DNA of 11,696 nt from JBKBRC01 sp046292345 (GCA_046292345.1 JBKBRC010000063.1:1-11696), one strand, 5' to 3'; counted from the first letter of the stretch, positions 1 through 6,950 are shown. Numbers and translations: made by a program. The notes: a model not told the origin generated them from the sequence alone.

Positions 1-2170
1 GGCGCGCCCGCTCCGGGCCCTCGCCCAGGATGTCGAGCGTGGCCCCGTCGAGCGCCGGCGAGCCGGCGGCGCGCGCGGCCGCGAGCGCCGCCGCGAAGCC
101 GCGGATCGCGTAGTCGAACCCTTTCAGGTGCAGCAGCCGCCCGATACACAGGAAGCGCAGCGGGCCCTCGGGCGGCGGGGGAAACGACGCCAGGTGCTCG
201 ACCTCGGCATCGGGCAGAGCCACGGACGAGAGCACGCGCACGTCGGCGGCGCCCAGACAGCGCATGCGCGCGGCCGTCTCCTCGGACGTGGCGTAGCCGC
301 GCGCGGCCCGCCGGGCCGTCAGGCGCACGAACGGGTCCAGGTGGGCGAGGCGCTGCGCGGCGTCGCGCAGGCGCTCGTAGCGCCGGCCCTCTCGGCTGAA
401 GGCGGCGTAGAACTGCCTCGGCGCCGACTCGCCGCCGCCCACCGTGCCCCACACGTACGGCACCGGCACGAAGGCGAGCGCGCTCGGCGCCCAGTACTTG
501 ACATACGTCACGTGCTGCGCCACGTCGAAGCCCACCCTGCGGTGCGTGCGCCGGGCCAGGCGGGCCGCGCCGAACTGCCACAGGTAGTAGTGCACCTGCT
601 CGAGCAGCCCGCCCCGCACCTTCTGGCCCGTGCGGTAAGCCGCGCTCTCCCACGGGAGCGCGTACGGGAGCACGTGCAGGCCCGGCACGGGGCGCGCGGC
701 GAGCTCTTGCTCGAGCGCCTCGGCACATGCTTGGTGCACCAGCACCCACACGTCGGCCTCTTCGGCGAGGGCGCGTGTGACGCCCCACCCGACGCCCTCC
801 TCGGAGCCCTCGCCCGGCTTGCACGCAAACGCGTTGACCAGCACGCGCAGGCGGCGCTCTCCGGCGCGGCCCGCCGGCTCCTCGTGCGCGGCCTCGTCGG
901 CAGCGGCCCCGATCTTTTTCTCGCCCCGCACGATGGCGCGCAGCATGAGCAGCCCCTCCACGACGAGCCCGGCCAGGTCCGCCGCGAGGGCGCCGGCCAC
1001 GCCGAAGAGGGCCGTGAGGGCCGTGCCGAGCGTCGCCGTCGTGCCGGCGGCGGCGGCGCGAGCGCGAAAGACAGCACGCGGGCGCTCGGACGAGCGCAGC
1101 ACGGCCATCAGCAGGCCGCTCGAGACCGAAGCGAGCGGCAGCAGCGCGAGCAGCCACAGCATGGCCGGCGTCGCCTCGTACTGCCCGCGGTAGAGCAGGT
1201 CGATGAGCGCCGGACCGAAGAGCCCGATCACGAGCGCGTTGGCAAGGCCAAGGCCGATCAGAAGCGACGCCGTGCGCAGGAACGTGGCGCGCAGGCGCGC
1301 CGCCCGGCGGGCCTGCACGAACGCCGGCACGGCCAGGATCGTGAGCGCCGAGAACGCCTGCAGGGCCGGCATGGCGAGGTTGTAGAGCGCGCGGAGCGTG
1401 CCGCTGCCGGCCAGCCCGGCGAAAAGCGGCAGCACGAGGAACGGCAGCGCGTTGTGCGTCCACTCGACGACGCCCGTGGCCGCCGCCCAGCGGCCGTAGC
1501 GCAGGTGCTGGCCGCGCGCGTCGGCGGCGAGCGCGGCATCGGGCGCGGCGGCGTAGCGCACGCCGAGACGCCACGCGAGCCACGCCCCTGAGACGAGCGC
1601 GCCGGCGCTCATCACCCCGAGCGCCGCCGGCCCGGAAAGCGCGTCCGCGCGCTCAAGCGCAAACGCGCCCGTGACGACGAGCACGAGGTAGACGGCGCCC
1701 GCCGCCGCCGCCCATTCCGGACGGAACACGACGTAGCACGCACGGCGCATCAGCCACAGAAACAGTACGAGCGCCTGCACGCCTGCGAGCACGGCGAAGA
1801 CGGCCGCGAGGTCTCCCTGCCCGAGCGCAGCACTGCCGGCCGCCGCCGCCGCCATCGCGAGGGCCGCCGCAACCGAGAAGCGGGCGTGCGCCGCAAGCAG
1901 CGTGCGGAGGTAGGCCGGCGTACGCCCCTCGTAGCGCCCGGCCCCGAACACGAGCATCGGCTCGACGAGCAGCCCGCCGTGGATGGCGCCGAGCAGCAGA
2001 AACACGATGAACGCGACCGTGAACGCGCCGTAGGCCTCGGGCGGCAGCCAGCGCGCGAGCAGCACGTTGACGGCGAAGTTGGCGCCGGCAAAGAGCCCCT
2101 GGTCGAGCACCGTCCACGCGCCGCGACCGAGCCACGCGGCAGGGCGAGGTGCGAGGGCGGGAGCGGTCAT
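1..2170 (-). CDS. Wzx-like polysaccharide flippase fused to a GT4-type glycosyltransferase (3' end outside window)
   Basis: One uninterrupted frame of 723 codons runs from an ATG at 2168-2170 to the left edge; I translated it codon by codon and found no stop. Residues 1-415 are a hydrophobic multi-pass protein with about a dozen membrane segments, starting at residues 24-40, and look like an O-antigen/exopolysaccharide flippase of near-normal length. A polar linker (residues 415-440, with KK, EE and HEEP) leads into a Rossmann-type glycosyltransferase N-terminus from residue 442: a RLRVLVNAFACKPGEGSEEG segment, WGTVGGGES (typical of GT4 enzymes), then the second-domain start LRFLCIGRLLHLKGFDYAI. 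The E-x7-E sugar-nucleotide site would lie beyond the edge. By inference it both adds a sugar and flips the lipid-linked unit. It sits 56 bp after the SLBB gene and probably shares its transcript. In-frame ATG (944-946) and GTG (929-931) codons leave open internal initiation of a separate glycosyltransferase. No clear ribosome binding site precedes 2170. Confidence 0.85.
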   Translation of the reverse strand, partial: MTAPALAPRPAAWLGRGAWTVLDQGLFAGANFAVNVLLARWLPPEAYGAFTVAFIVFLLLGAIHGGLLVEPMLVFGAGRYEGRTPAYLRTLLAAHARFSVAAALAMAAAAAGSAALGQGDLAAVFAVLAGVQALVLFLWLMRRACYVVFRPEWAAAAGAVYLVLVVTGAFALERADALSGPAALGVMSAGALVSGAWLAWRLGVRYAAAPDAALAADARGQHLRYGRWAAATGVVEWTHNALPFLVLPLFAGLAGSGTLRALYNLAMPALQAFSALTILAVPAFVQARRAARLRATFLRTASLLIGLGLANALVIGLFGPALIDLLYRGQYEATPAMLWLLALLPLASVSSGLLMAVLRSSERPRAVFRARAAAAGTTATLGTALTALFGVAGALAADLAGLVVEGLLMLRAIVRGEKKIGAAADEAAHEEPAGRAGERRLRVLVNAFACKPGEGSEEGVGWGVTRALAEEADVWVLVHQACAEALEQELAARPVPGLHVLPYALPWESAAYRTGQKVRGGLLEQVHYYLWQFGAARLARRTHRRVGFDVAQHVTYVKYWAPSALAFVPVPYVWGTVGGGESAPRQFYAAFSREGRRYERLRDAAQRLAHLDPFVRLTARRAARGYATSEETAARMRCLGAADVRVLSSVALPDAEVEHLASFPPPPEGPLRFLCIGRLLHLKGFDYAIRGFAAALAAARAAGSPALDGATLDILGEGPERAR

Positions 2171-2204
2171 GAGCGCGAGAGGCGGAGCCCTGCGCCGTAG
2201 CAGC

Positions 2205-2230
2205 CTGAGCGCGGGCGGCCGCGCGCTCAG
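2205..2230 (-). terminator. Hairpin spanning the SLBB gene stop codon (possible terminator or attenuator)
   Basis: A perfect 9-bp inverted repeat (CTGAGCGCG at 2205-2213, CGCGCTCAG at 2222-2230) encloses an 8-nt loop and includes the TGA stop of the SLBB gene. No T-tract follows on the minus strand, so an intrinsic terminator is doubtful. It may reduce readthrough into, or affect translation of, the flippase-glycosyltransferase gene, whose ATG is 35 nt downstream. Confidence 0.3.
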
Positions 2231-2730
2231 TTGCTCAGCGCGTTGAAGATGATGGCGAGCGCCGAGAGCCCGCCGGCGACCGTGAACACGTCCTGCCAGG
2301 CAAAGCCCTGCCGCTGAATCACCTCGACGAGCACCCGGTCGCCTTCGCGCAGCGGCGGGTAAGCGGCCGTGTTGACGGCGAAGTCCTGAAACGTGGTCGC
2401 GTAGATCATGCCCTCGAGCGGCCGGAACAGCCGCACCTCGACCGTACGCGCCGTGCGACGCTCGCGCGGCTCGAGCCGCGGGCCGCCGGCGAGCGCGAGC
2501 AGCCGCCCGAGGTCAGTCCCGAGCGCAACCTCGTACAGGCCCGGGTTCTGCACCGACCCCTCGACGGCCACCTGGACGGTAGCCTCGCCCGGCTGGTGGA
2601 AGAAGTAGTACGAGGGCACGCTTGTGCGGAGACGCTCGCTGCGCCCGATGCGGCCTTCGGCCTGCGCGGCGGCCGGCAGGGCGGCAAGCCCCGTCCCGAG
2701 CACGAGCGCCAGAAAGAGTAGCGTACGCAT
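2227..2730 (-). CDS. Small SLBB-domain polysaccharide export protein
   Basis: The 167-residue product starts with a Sec signal peptide (MRTLLFLALVLGTGLAALP, likely cleaved after AAAQA near residue 23). One SLBB domain follows around residues 48-82 (VEGSVQNPGLYEV, then GTDLGRLLALAGG), then a beta-rich stretch with REGDRVLVEV and a C-terminal hydrophobic helix at about 149-163. SLBB domains occur in Wza-type exporters and bind or guide sugar chains. Here the usual N-terminal Poly_export domain is missing, so this is probably a periplasmic accessory or reduced exporter rather than a full Wza channel. I chose ATG 2728-2730 because the signal peptide begins there and AAGGTG lies about 7 nt upstream. 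A longer TTG start at 2766 would overlap the kinase stop and add 12 residues ahead of the signal peptide. The gap to the upstream kinase gene is 32 bp, which suggests an operon. Confidence 0.88.
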   Translation of the reverse strand: MRTLLFLALVLGTGLAALPAAAQAEGRIGRSERLRTSVPSYYFFHQPGEATVQVAVEGSVQNPGLYEVALGTDLGRLLALAGGPRLEPRERRTARTVEVRLFRPLEGMIYATTFQDFAVNTAAYPPLREGDRVLVEVIQRQGFAWQDVFTVAGGLSALAIIFNALSN

Positions 2731-2762
2731 GAGGGGCACCTTATGCCCGGTACTTACATCGG

Positions 2763-5495
2763 TCAAGGGAGCACCGGAGCAGCCGGCGTGCGCGTGCTGG
2801 ATTGCCGGTAGCCGACCGTCCGGCGGTAGCCGACGGCGCGGCGCGTGTCGAAGCGGTTGAGCACGGCCCCGACCTGATGCAGCCCCACCGCGACGAGCTC
2901 GGTGGCTACCTGTGCCATCGCATCGAGGTCAGAGCGGCCGGCCTCGGCGACGAGGAGCGCGGCGTCGGCCCCCGGGGCAAGGAGCGCGGCGTCGGCCGAG
3001 ACGAGCGCGGCGGGCGCGTCGATCACGATCAGGTCGAAGGCGGCGCGGAGGTTGGCGAGCAGGCGTGTGATCTGCTCGGGCGTCCAGAGCTGATCGGGCC
3101 GGGAGGCGGTCTCGCGCGGCGTGAGCGCGAGCAGACCGGGCACGATGGTGCTCCAGTAGACGACGTTCATGTGCTCGCCCCCCTCGCCGAGCGGAGGCGT
3201 GTGCCCGAGGCCGAGCAGCGCGCCGACGGTCGGCTGGCGCACGTCGGCGTCCATCAGCAGGGTACGGCGGCCGGCCTGCGCGGCCGCGACGGCGAGGTTG
3301 GCCGCAACGAGGCTCTTGCCCGTGCCGACCTCGGGCCCGGTGACGAGCACGACCTGCGGTGCGTGTGCGCCGCCCGCCTGCAGGCCCGCCTGGAGGTGGC
3401 GGAACGCCTCGGCGTCGGCGCCGAGGGGGTCGGTGGTCGTGACCAGGCCCGGATGCACACTGGCCCCGTCGATGGCCTGGCGCGGCCGGCGGAGCGCTGC
3501 CCTGAGGTCCGGCACCGTGCCGACGACCACGAAGCCGTTCTCCTCGAGGTCACCGGGCGTGTAGACGCGGCTATCGGTGCGGTAGCGCACGACCGCGAGG
3601 GCGAAGCCGAACAGCAGCCCGAGCAGCCCGCCGATAGCGAGGTTGACGGGCACGTTGGGGCTGGCCGGCCGCCGCGGTACCTGCACCGGCCGGATCACGC
3701 GCGCGAGCCCGGCGTCGGTGTCGTCTGCGAAGGAGGCGTCGCGGAGGCGGGCCGTGAGTGCGGTCAGCTCGTCCTGCACGGTTTGCCGCTCGCGCTGGAG
3801 CTGGTCGAGCTCGATCTGCTGACCGGGCACCTGCCGCAGTTGACCGCGCGCCTGGCCGAGTCGTGCCTCGAGCGCCACCGCCTGCGCGCGGGCGCCCTCG
3901 AGCGCCGCGCGCTCCTGCGAGATCTCGCGCTGGAGCGCGGCCACGTAGGCGGGCCCGTTGGCGCCGGTGCTGGCGCCGTCGATCCCTCCCGCTGCGACGA
4001 TGTCGCGTGCCTGCTGCTCTGCGAGGCGGCGCTTGTCAGCCTGGAGGGCCGCCAGGCGGTCTACGAGCGCGCGCGTGTCGGGATGGTGCGAGGGGTTGAC
4101 GCGCAGATCGGGGTACTGCGCGTAGATCTGCTCGAGCAGGCGTTCGATCTCGGCGATCTGCTCGTCCACGACGCGCACCTCCACGTCGGAGGTGGCGGCG
4201 GCGCGCGTGGCCAGGCGCGGCTGCACGGCCGCGGCGTCGCGCTGAAGCGCCTCGAGGCGGGCCTGGCGCGTGCGCGTCTCGACGCGCGCGAGGTCGAGCT
4301 GCGCCTGAAGCGTCGTGATCTGGCTGATCGCACCGCGCGTCTGGTCGTCGAGGCCGGCGGCGTTGGCACGCGTCATGTAGGCCGCCAGGCGCGCCTCGAC
4401 GTCCTCGAGGTCGGCCTCGCGCGCGGCGACCTGCTCCTCAAGCACGGCCCGCGTGCCGGCCACGCCCGCGCGTGTCGTCTCGCGCGAGAGCGCGAGGTAC
4501 TCCTCGGTGTAGTAGGTTGCGATCAGCGCCGCCTCGCGCGGCTCCGAGCTCGACGCCTCGACGCGCACGGCGTCAACGTTCTCGCCCGAGGGCTCGACTG
4601 TGACGATCTTGCGCTGGAGCAGGTCGGCGAGTGTGGCCACGTCTGGACGGCCGGCAGGGGCCTCCGCTGCCGCACGCTGCACGACCGGCAGCGCGGCGGC
4701 GTCCGGGCGCGCGAGCAGGCGCTCGGCCGTGCGCCCGGCGATCTCGGGCGCGTGCTGGAGGATGAGCGCCTGGTTGAGCACGCGGCTCTGCCCCTCACCC
4801 GGGACCGCGAGCCCGCGCACGAACTCGCTGCCGTTCTGCGGCGCGTTGATCAGCAGCAGGCTGTAGGCTTTGTACGTCTTGCTCGCGAGCAGGCTGTAGG
4901 CCCCAAACAGCGCCAGCCCGAGCAGCGTCGAGAGAGCGATGGTAGGCCAGTGGCGGCGCAGCATCTGCGCGCGCTCGCGCACGGCGCGGCGCGTGTAGGC
5001 GCGCGGCGGCGGCTCGGCGACGAGGGCCGGCGGGCGGGCGGCGGGCGGGACGGGCGGGGGCGCGGCGGCCAGCACAGGTAACGCGGGCGAGGGCTCCGCC
5101 GCCAGGGGATCCGCGGGGGTTTCCGCCTCCTCGTCCTCGTGTTCGTAATCGATCAGAAATCCCTTGCCCTCATCGTAGAGGAGCTCGCCGCCCTGACCAT
5201 CCCCGAGCGGCGCGCTGCCGAACGGAGCCGCATTGCCGTCCGCCCAGCGCGCGTGCCCGTCCCCGCCAGCGTTCCGGTCGGCTCCCGGGCCGGCCTCCCG
5301 GTCCGAAGCCTGATCGTTGAAGGGCACCTCGCCCAGGGACGGGAAGATGCGGGCAAACGGTCCGCCCACGTCTTCGTAGACCGCCTCCTCGACTTCCTCC
5401 TCCGGCGCGTAGCGGGCTGTAGGCGGCAGGGGCGGCCCGCCGAGAGGGGCGAAGGCGGGCAGTTCCGGAGGAGTCGCAGAGGGGTTGTTCATCAT
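2763..5495 (-). CDS. Wzc-like polysaccharide co-polymerase / bacterial tyrosine kinase
   Basis: The 910-residue protein has a full BY-kinase layout, in order: a 180-residue cytoplasmic extension rich in Pro, Ala and acidic residues; TM1 at about 183-203; a Wzz-type periplasmic domain; long coiled-coil stretches at about 350-600; a proline-rich motif (VPRRPASPNVPVN) before TM2 at 616-636; and a P-loop kinase domain. The kinase has Walker A (PEVGTGKS, about 721-728), Walker A' (LLMDADVRQP, about 746-755) and Walker B (LIVIDAPA, about 821-828). Such proteins control exopolysaccharide chain length through cycles of autophosphorylation. The usual C-terminal tyrosine cluster is reduced to two residues (Tyr890 and Tyr896) in a duplicated VGYR motif. 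I chose the tandem ATGATG at 5490-5495 as start; a GTG at 5577-5579 would add a 28-residue Arg/Cys-rich extension and seems less likely. The Shine-Dalgarno sequence is weak. The TGA is followed 32 bp later by the SLBB gene. Confidence 0.92.
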   Translation of the reverse strand: MMNNPSATPPELPAFAPLGGPPLPPTARYAPEEEVEEAVYEDVGGPFARIFPSLGEVPFNDQASDREAGPGADRNAGGDGHARWADGNAAPFGSAPLGDGQGGELLYDEGKGFLIDYEHEDEEAETPADPLAAEPSPALPVLAAAPPPVPPAARPPALVAEPPPRAYTRRAVRERAQMLRRHWPTIALSTLLGLALFGAYSLLASKTYKAYSLLLINAPQNGSEFVRGLAVPGEGQSRVLNQALILQHAPEIAGRTAERLLARPDAAALPVVQRAAAEAPAGRPDVATLADLLQRKIVTVEPSGENVDAVRVEASSSEPREAALIATYYTEEYLALSRETTRAGVAGTRAVLEEQVAAREADLEDVEARLAAYMTRANAAGLDDQTRGAISQITTLQAQLDLARVETRTRQARLEALQRDAAAVQPRLATRAAATSDVEVRVVDEQIAEIERLLEQIYAQYPDLRVNPSHHPDTRALVDRLAALQADKRRLAEQQARDIVAAGGIDGASTGANGPAYVAALQREISQERAALEGARAQAVALEARLGQARGQLRQVPGQQIELDQLQRERQTVQDELTALTARLRDASFADDTDAGLARVIRPVQVPRRPASPNVPVNLAIGGLLGLLFGFALAVVRYRTDSRVYTPGDLEENGFVVVGTVPDLRAALRRPRQAIDGASVHPGLVTTTDPLGADAEAFRHLQAGLQAGGAHAPQVVLVTGPEVGTGKSLVAANLAVAAAQAGRRTLLMDADVRQPTVGALLGLGHTPPLGEGGEHMNVVYWSTIVPGLLALTPRETASRPDQLWTPEQITRLLANLRAAFDLIVIDAPAALVSADAALLAPGADAALLVAEAGRSDLDAMAQVATELVAVGLHQVGAVLNRFDTRRAVGYRRTVGYRQSSTRTPAAPVLP
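2806..2841 (-). repeat. Imperfect 18-bp tandem duplication near the kinase 3' end
   Basis: Two adjacent 18-bp units (2806-2823 and 2824-2841) share CGGTAGCCGAC and differ mainly at the following four bases. The period is six codons, so the reading frame is kept and the protein carries VGYRRTVGYRQ with two tyrosines instead of one. Confidence 0.75.
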
Positions 5496-5595
5496 CCCAG
5501 CGAGCAGAGGGCGGCGGCGGTATCGGCCCGGCGATCGGCGTTCTGAAACCGGCGCGTAGCAAAAACAGAACCTTGGCACGCATGCCGGGTGGCCA

Positions 5596-5625
5596 TTCGT
5601 AGCCCCGGGCGCCTGGCGTTGTCAA
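5596..5625 (-). promoter_or_regulatory. Candidate sigma70-type promoter of the polysaccharide cluster
   Basis: On the minus strand a perfect TTGACA (5620-5625) is followed after 18 nt by TACGAA (5596-5601), a poor -10 match. It lies about 100 nt upstream of the kinase ATG, in the 217-bp gap after queA. A 13-mer shared with the 8855-9045 gap sits just upstream at 5630-5642. Lineages of this type often use other promoter consensus forms, so this is tentative. Confidence 0.3.
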
Positions 5626-5678
5626 CCTACGGTACGGACGCCGCTGCTCAGGCGATTTGCGCGCCACCGGGCCCTCAA

Positions 5679-5733
5679 ATGATCAGCATGCGGTCAGATG
5701 ATCAGCATGCGGTCAGATGATCAGCATGCAGTC
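5679..5733 (-). repeat. 19-bp tandem repeat (2.9 copies) across the queA stop codon
   Basis: Unit ATGATCAGCATGCGGTCAG (plus strand) is perfect at 5679-5697 and 5698-5716; a third copy at 5717-5733 matches 16 of 17 bases. On the minus strand the copy inside the gene encodes the end of QueA (DCMLII) and the next supplies its TGA (5713-5715). Further TGAs at 5694-5696 and 5675-5677 follow at 19-bp steps, placing stops in all three frames. The unit contains the palindromes TGATCA and GCATGC. Confidence 0.9.
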
Positions 5734-6795
5734 GCCATACGAGTAGAACCGGTAGCCCTGAGCCACAGCGTGGCGATATGCGGCGAGTACCCGCTCGCGC
5801 CCGGCGAACGCCGAGACGAGCACGAGCAGCGACGACCTGGGCAGATGAAAGTTGGTCAGCAAGGCATCGACGGCCCGAAACCGGTAGCCGGGCGTGACCG
5901 TGAGGCCCGTCGGAGCGGCCAGCGGCCGGAGGCGCCCGTCGGGGCCGGCGGCCGACTCGAGGGTGCGGACGCTCGTCGTGCCCACGGCGACGATACGCCC
6001 GCCGGCGGCGCGTGCGGCGTTGAGGGCGGCGGCCGTCGCCGGCAGCACCTCGGCGCGCTCGGGCGCGACGGCGTGCGCGCGCAGGTCGTCCGTCTTGACG
6101 GGCTCGAACGTGCCGTATCCGACGTGGAGCGTGACCTCGGCCAGGTGCACCCCTTGCTCCCTCAGCGCCTCGAGCACGGCCGGCGTGAAGTGGAGCCCGG
6201 CTGTGGGCGCGGCCACGGCGCCGCGCGCGCGCGCGAAGACGGTCTGGTAGCGCTCACGGTCGGACGCGTCGGGCGCGTCGCGGGCGATGTAGGGCGGCAG
6301 CGGCAGCTGCCCGGCCGCATCGAGCGCCGCCTCCTCGGCCTCCGGCGACGGAAACGGCGCGCCGCCAGGGCCGGCGAAGCGCACCTCGCGCCGGCCGTCC
6401 GGACGCACGCGCACCACGCCGGCCACGAGGTCGCCGGCGAGGCGCACGCGCGCGCCTTCGCGCAGCTTGCGCCCTGGCCGGGCGAGCACGATCCACGTGC
6501 CATCCGGGCGGCGCTCGACGAGCAGCAGTTCGGCCGCACCGCCGCCGGGCTCACGCGTGCCGACGAGCCGTGCCGGCACGACGCGCGTGTTGTTGACCAC
6601 GAGCGCGTCGCCGGCGCGGAGGTAGCGGCCGATGTCGTAGAAATGCCGGTCCTCGACCGAGCCCGTCTGCCGGTCGAGCACGAGCATGCGCGCGTGGTCG
6701 CGGCGGTCGGCGGGGCGCTGCGCGATGAGCGCCTCCGGAAGGTCGAACGCGTAGGCGTCGAGGCGGAAGTCGTCGGCGAGCGGGCGGGGCTCCAT
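5713..6795 (-). CDS. queA: QueA: S-adenosylmethionine:tRNA ribosyltransferase-isomerase
   Basis: The cytoplasmic enzyme moves the ribosyl part of S-adenosylmethionine onto 7-aminomethyl-7-deazaguanine in tRNA to make epoxyqueuosine, the penultimate step of queuosine synthesis. The 360-residue length is normal for the family. Family signatures are intact: FDLPEALIAQRPADRRDHAR near the N-terminus, ALVVNNTRVVPARL, TAGLHFTP, EVTLHVGYGTFEPV, TNFHLPRSSLLVLVSAFAG, and YRFYSYGDCMLI at the C-terminus. The ATG at 6793-6795 gives the family N-terminus directly. No Shine-Dalgarno sequence is visible; instead a perfect 14-bp hairpin ends 7 nt before the ATG. No other queuosine gene lies in the window. The stop codon lies within a 19-bp tandem repeat. 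Confidence 0.97.
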   Translation of the reverse strand: MEPRPLADDFRLDAYAFDLPEALIAQRPADRRDHARMLVLDRQTGSVEDRHFYDIGRYLRAGDALVVNNTRVVPARLVGTREPGGGAAELLLVERRPDGTWIVLARPGRKLREGARVRLAGDLVAGVVRVRPDGRREVRFAGPGGAPFPSPEAEEAALDAAGQLPLPPYIARDAPDASDRERYQTVFARARGAVAAPTAGLHFTPAVLEALREQGVHLAEVTLHVGYGTFEPVKTDDLRAHAVAPERAEVLPATAAALNAARAAGGRIVAVGTTSVRTLESAAGPDGRLRPLAAPTGLTVTPGYRFRAVDALLTNFHLPRSSLLVLVSAFAGRERVLAAYRHAVAQGYRFYSYGDCMLII

Positions 6796-6802
6796 GTGCT
6801 GA

Positions 6803-6838
6803 GCGGGCAGGACGGCCCAAAGTAGCCGTCCTGCCCGC
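6803..6838 (-). promoter_or_regulatory. Perfect 14-bp hairpin just upstream of queA
   Basis: GCGGGCAGGACGGC (6803-6816) and its exact reverse complement (6825-6838) enclose an 8-nt loop. On the minus strand the stem ends 7 nt before the queA ATG and no T-tract follows. It could end the transcript of the upstream secreted-protein gene (stop 88 nt earlier), which would leave queA needing a near-leaderless promoter. Alternatively it could fold in the queA leader and limit ribosome access. Nothing resembling a preQ1 aptamer was recognised. Confidence 0.6.
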
Positions 6839-6896
6839 AGGCGTGGCCCTCCGCCGACCGGTTCGGCAGGTCTTCGCAGGCCGGCGGGAAGCGGCG

Positions 6897-6950
6897 CGCG
6901 CGTCAGCGCACGATGGCCACGCGCGTCAGCGCACGATGGCCACGCGCGTC
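6897..6950 (-). repeat. 23-bp tandem duplication across the stop codon of the secreted-protein gene
   Basis: Positions 6901-6923 and 6924-6946 are identical 23-bp units, with 4 matching bases on each side (about 2.3 copies). The inner copy encodes the final residues (RVAIVR); its TGA is at 6926-6928. The outer copy lies wholly after the stop and carries a second TGA at 6903-6905 in another frame. Confidence 0.92.

Noticed and set aside
128..1591. Plus-strand open frame of 487 codons opposite the flippase-glycosyltransferase
   Set aside because: Low-complexity Arg/Ala-rich antisense translation; the minus strand encodes recognisable domains.
2802..5081. Plus-strand open frame of 759 codons opposite the kinase gene
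   Set aside because: It is antisense to a clear BY-kinase; its translation is Arg/Gly/Ala/Leu-rich with no recognisable domain, as expected for a shadow frame in GC-rich DNA.
5540..5571. GTTCTG / CAGAAC inverted repeat near an A-rich tract upstream of the kinase
   Set aside because: Only 6-bp arms with a 20-nt gap; too weak to call an operator or terminator.
5496..5579. GTG-initiated 28-residue leader or extension of the kinase
   Set aside because: The Arg/Cys-rich segment has no counterpart expected in Wzc proteins, and tandem ATG codons follow; a leader-peptide role has no supporting attenuator structure.
5698..6825. Plus-strand open frame of 375 codons opposite queA
   Set aside because: It mirrors queA almost exactly and has no recognisable domain.
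6796..6925. preQ1 riboswitch upstream of queA
   Set aside because: No recognisable aptamer with its A-rich tail and pseudoknot; only a simple long hairpin is seen, and queA is not usually a preQ1-riboswitch target.
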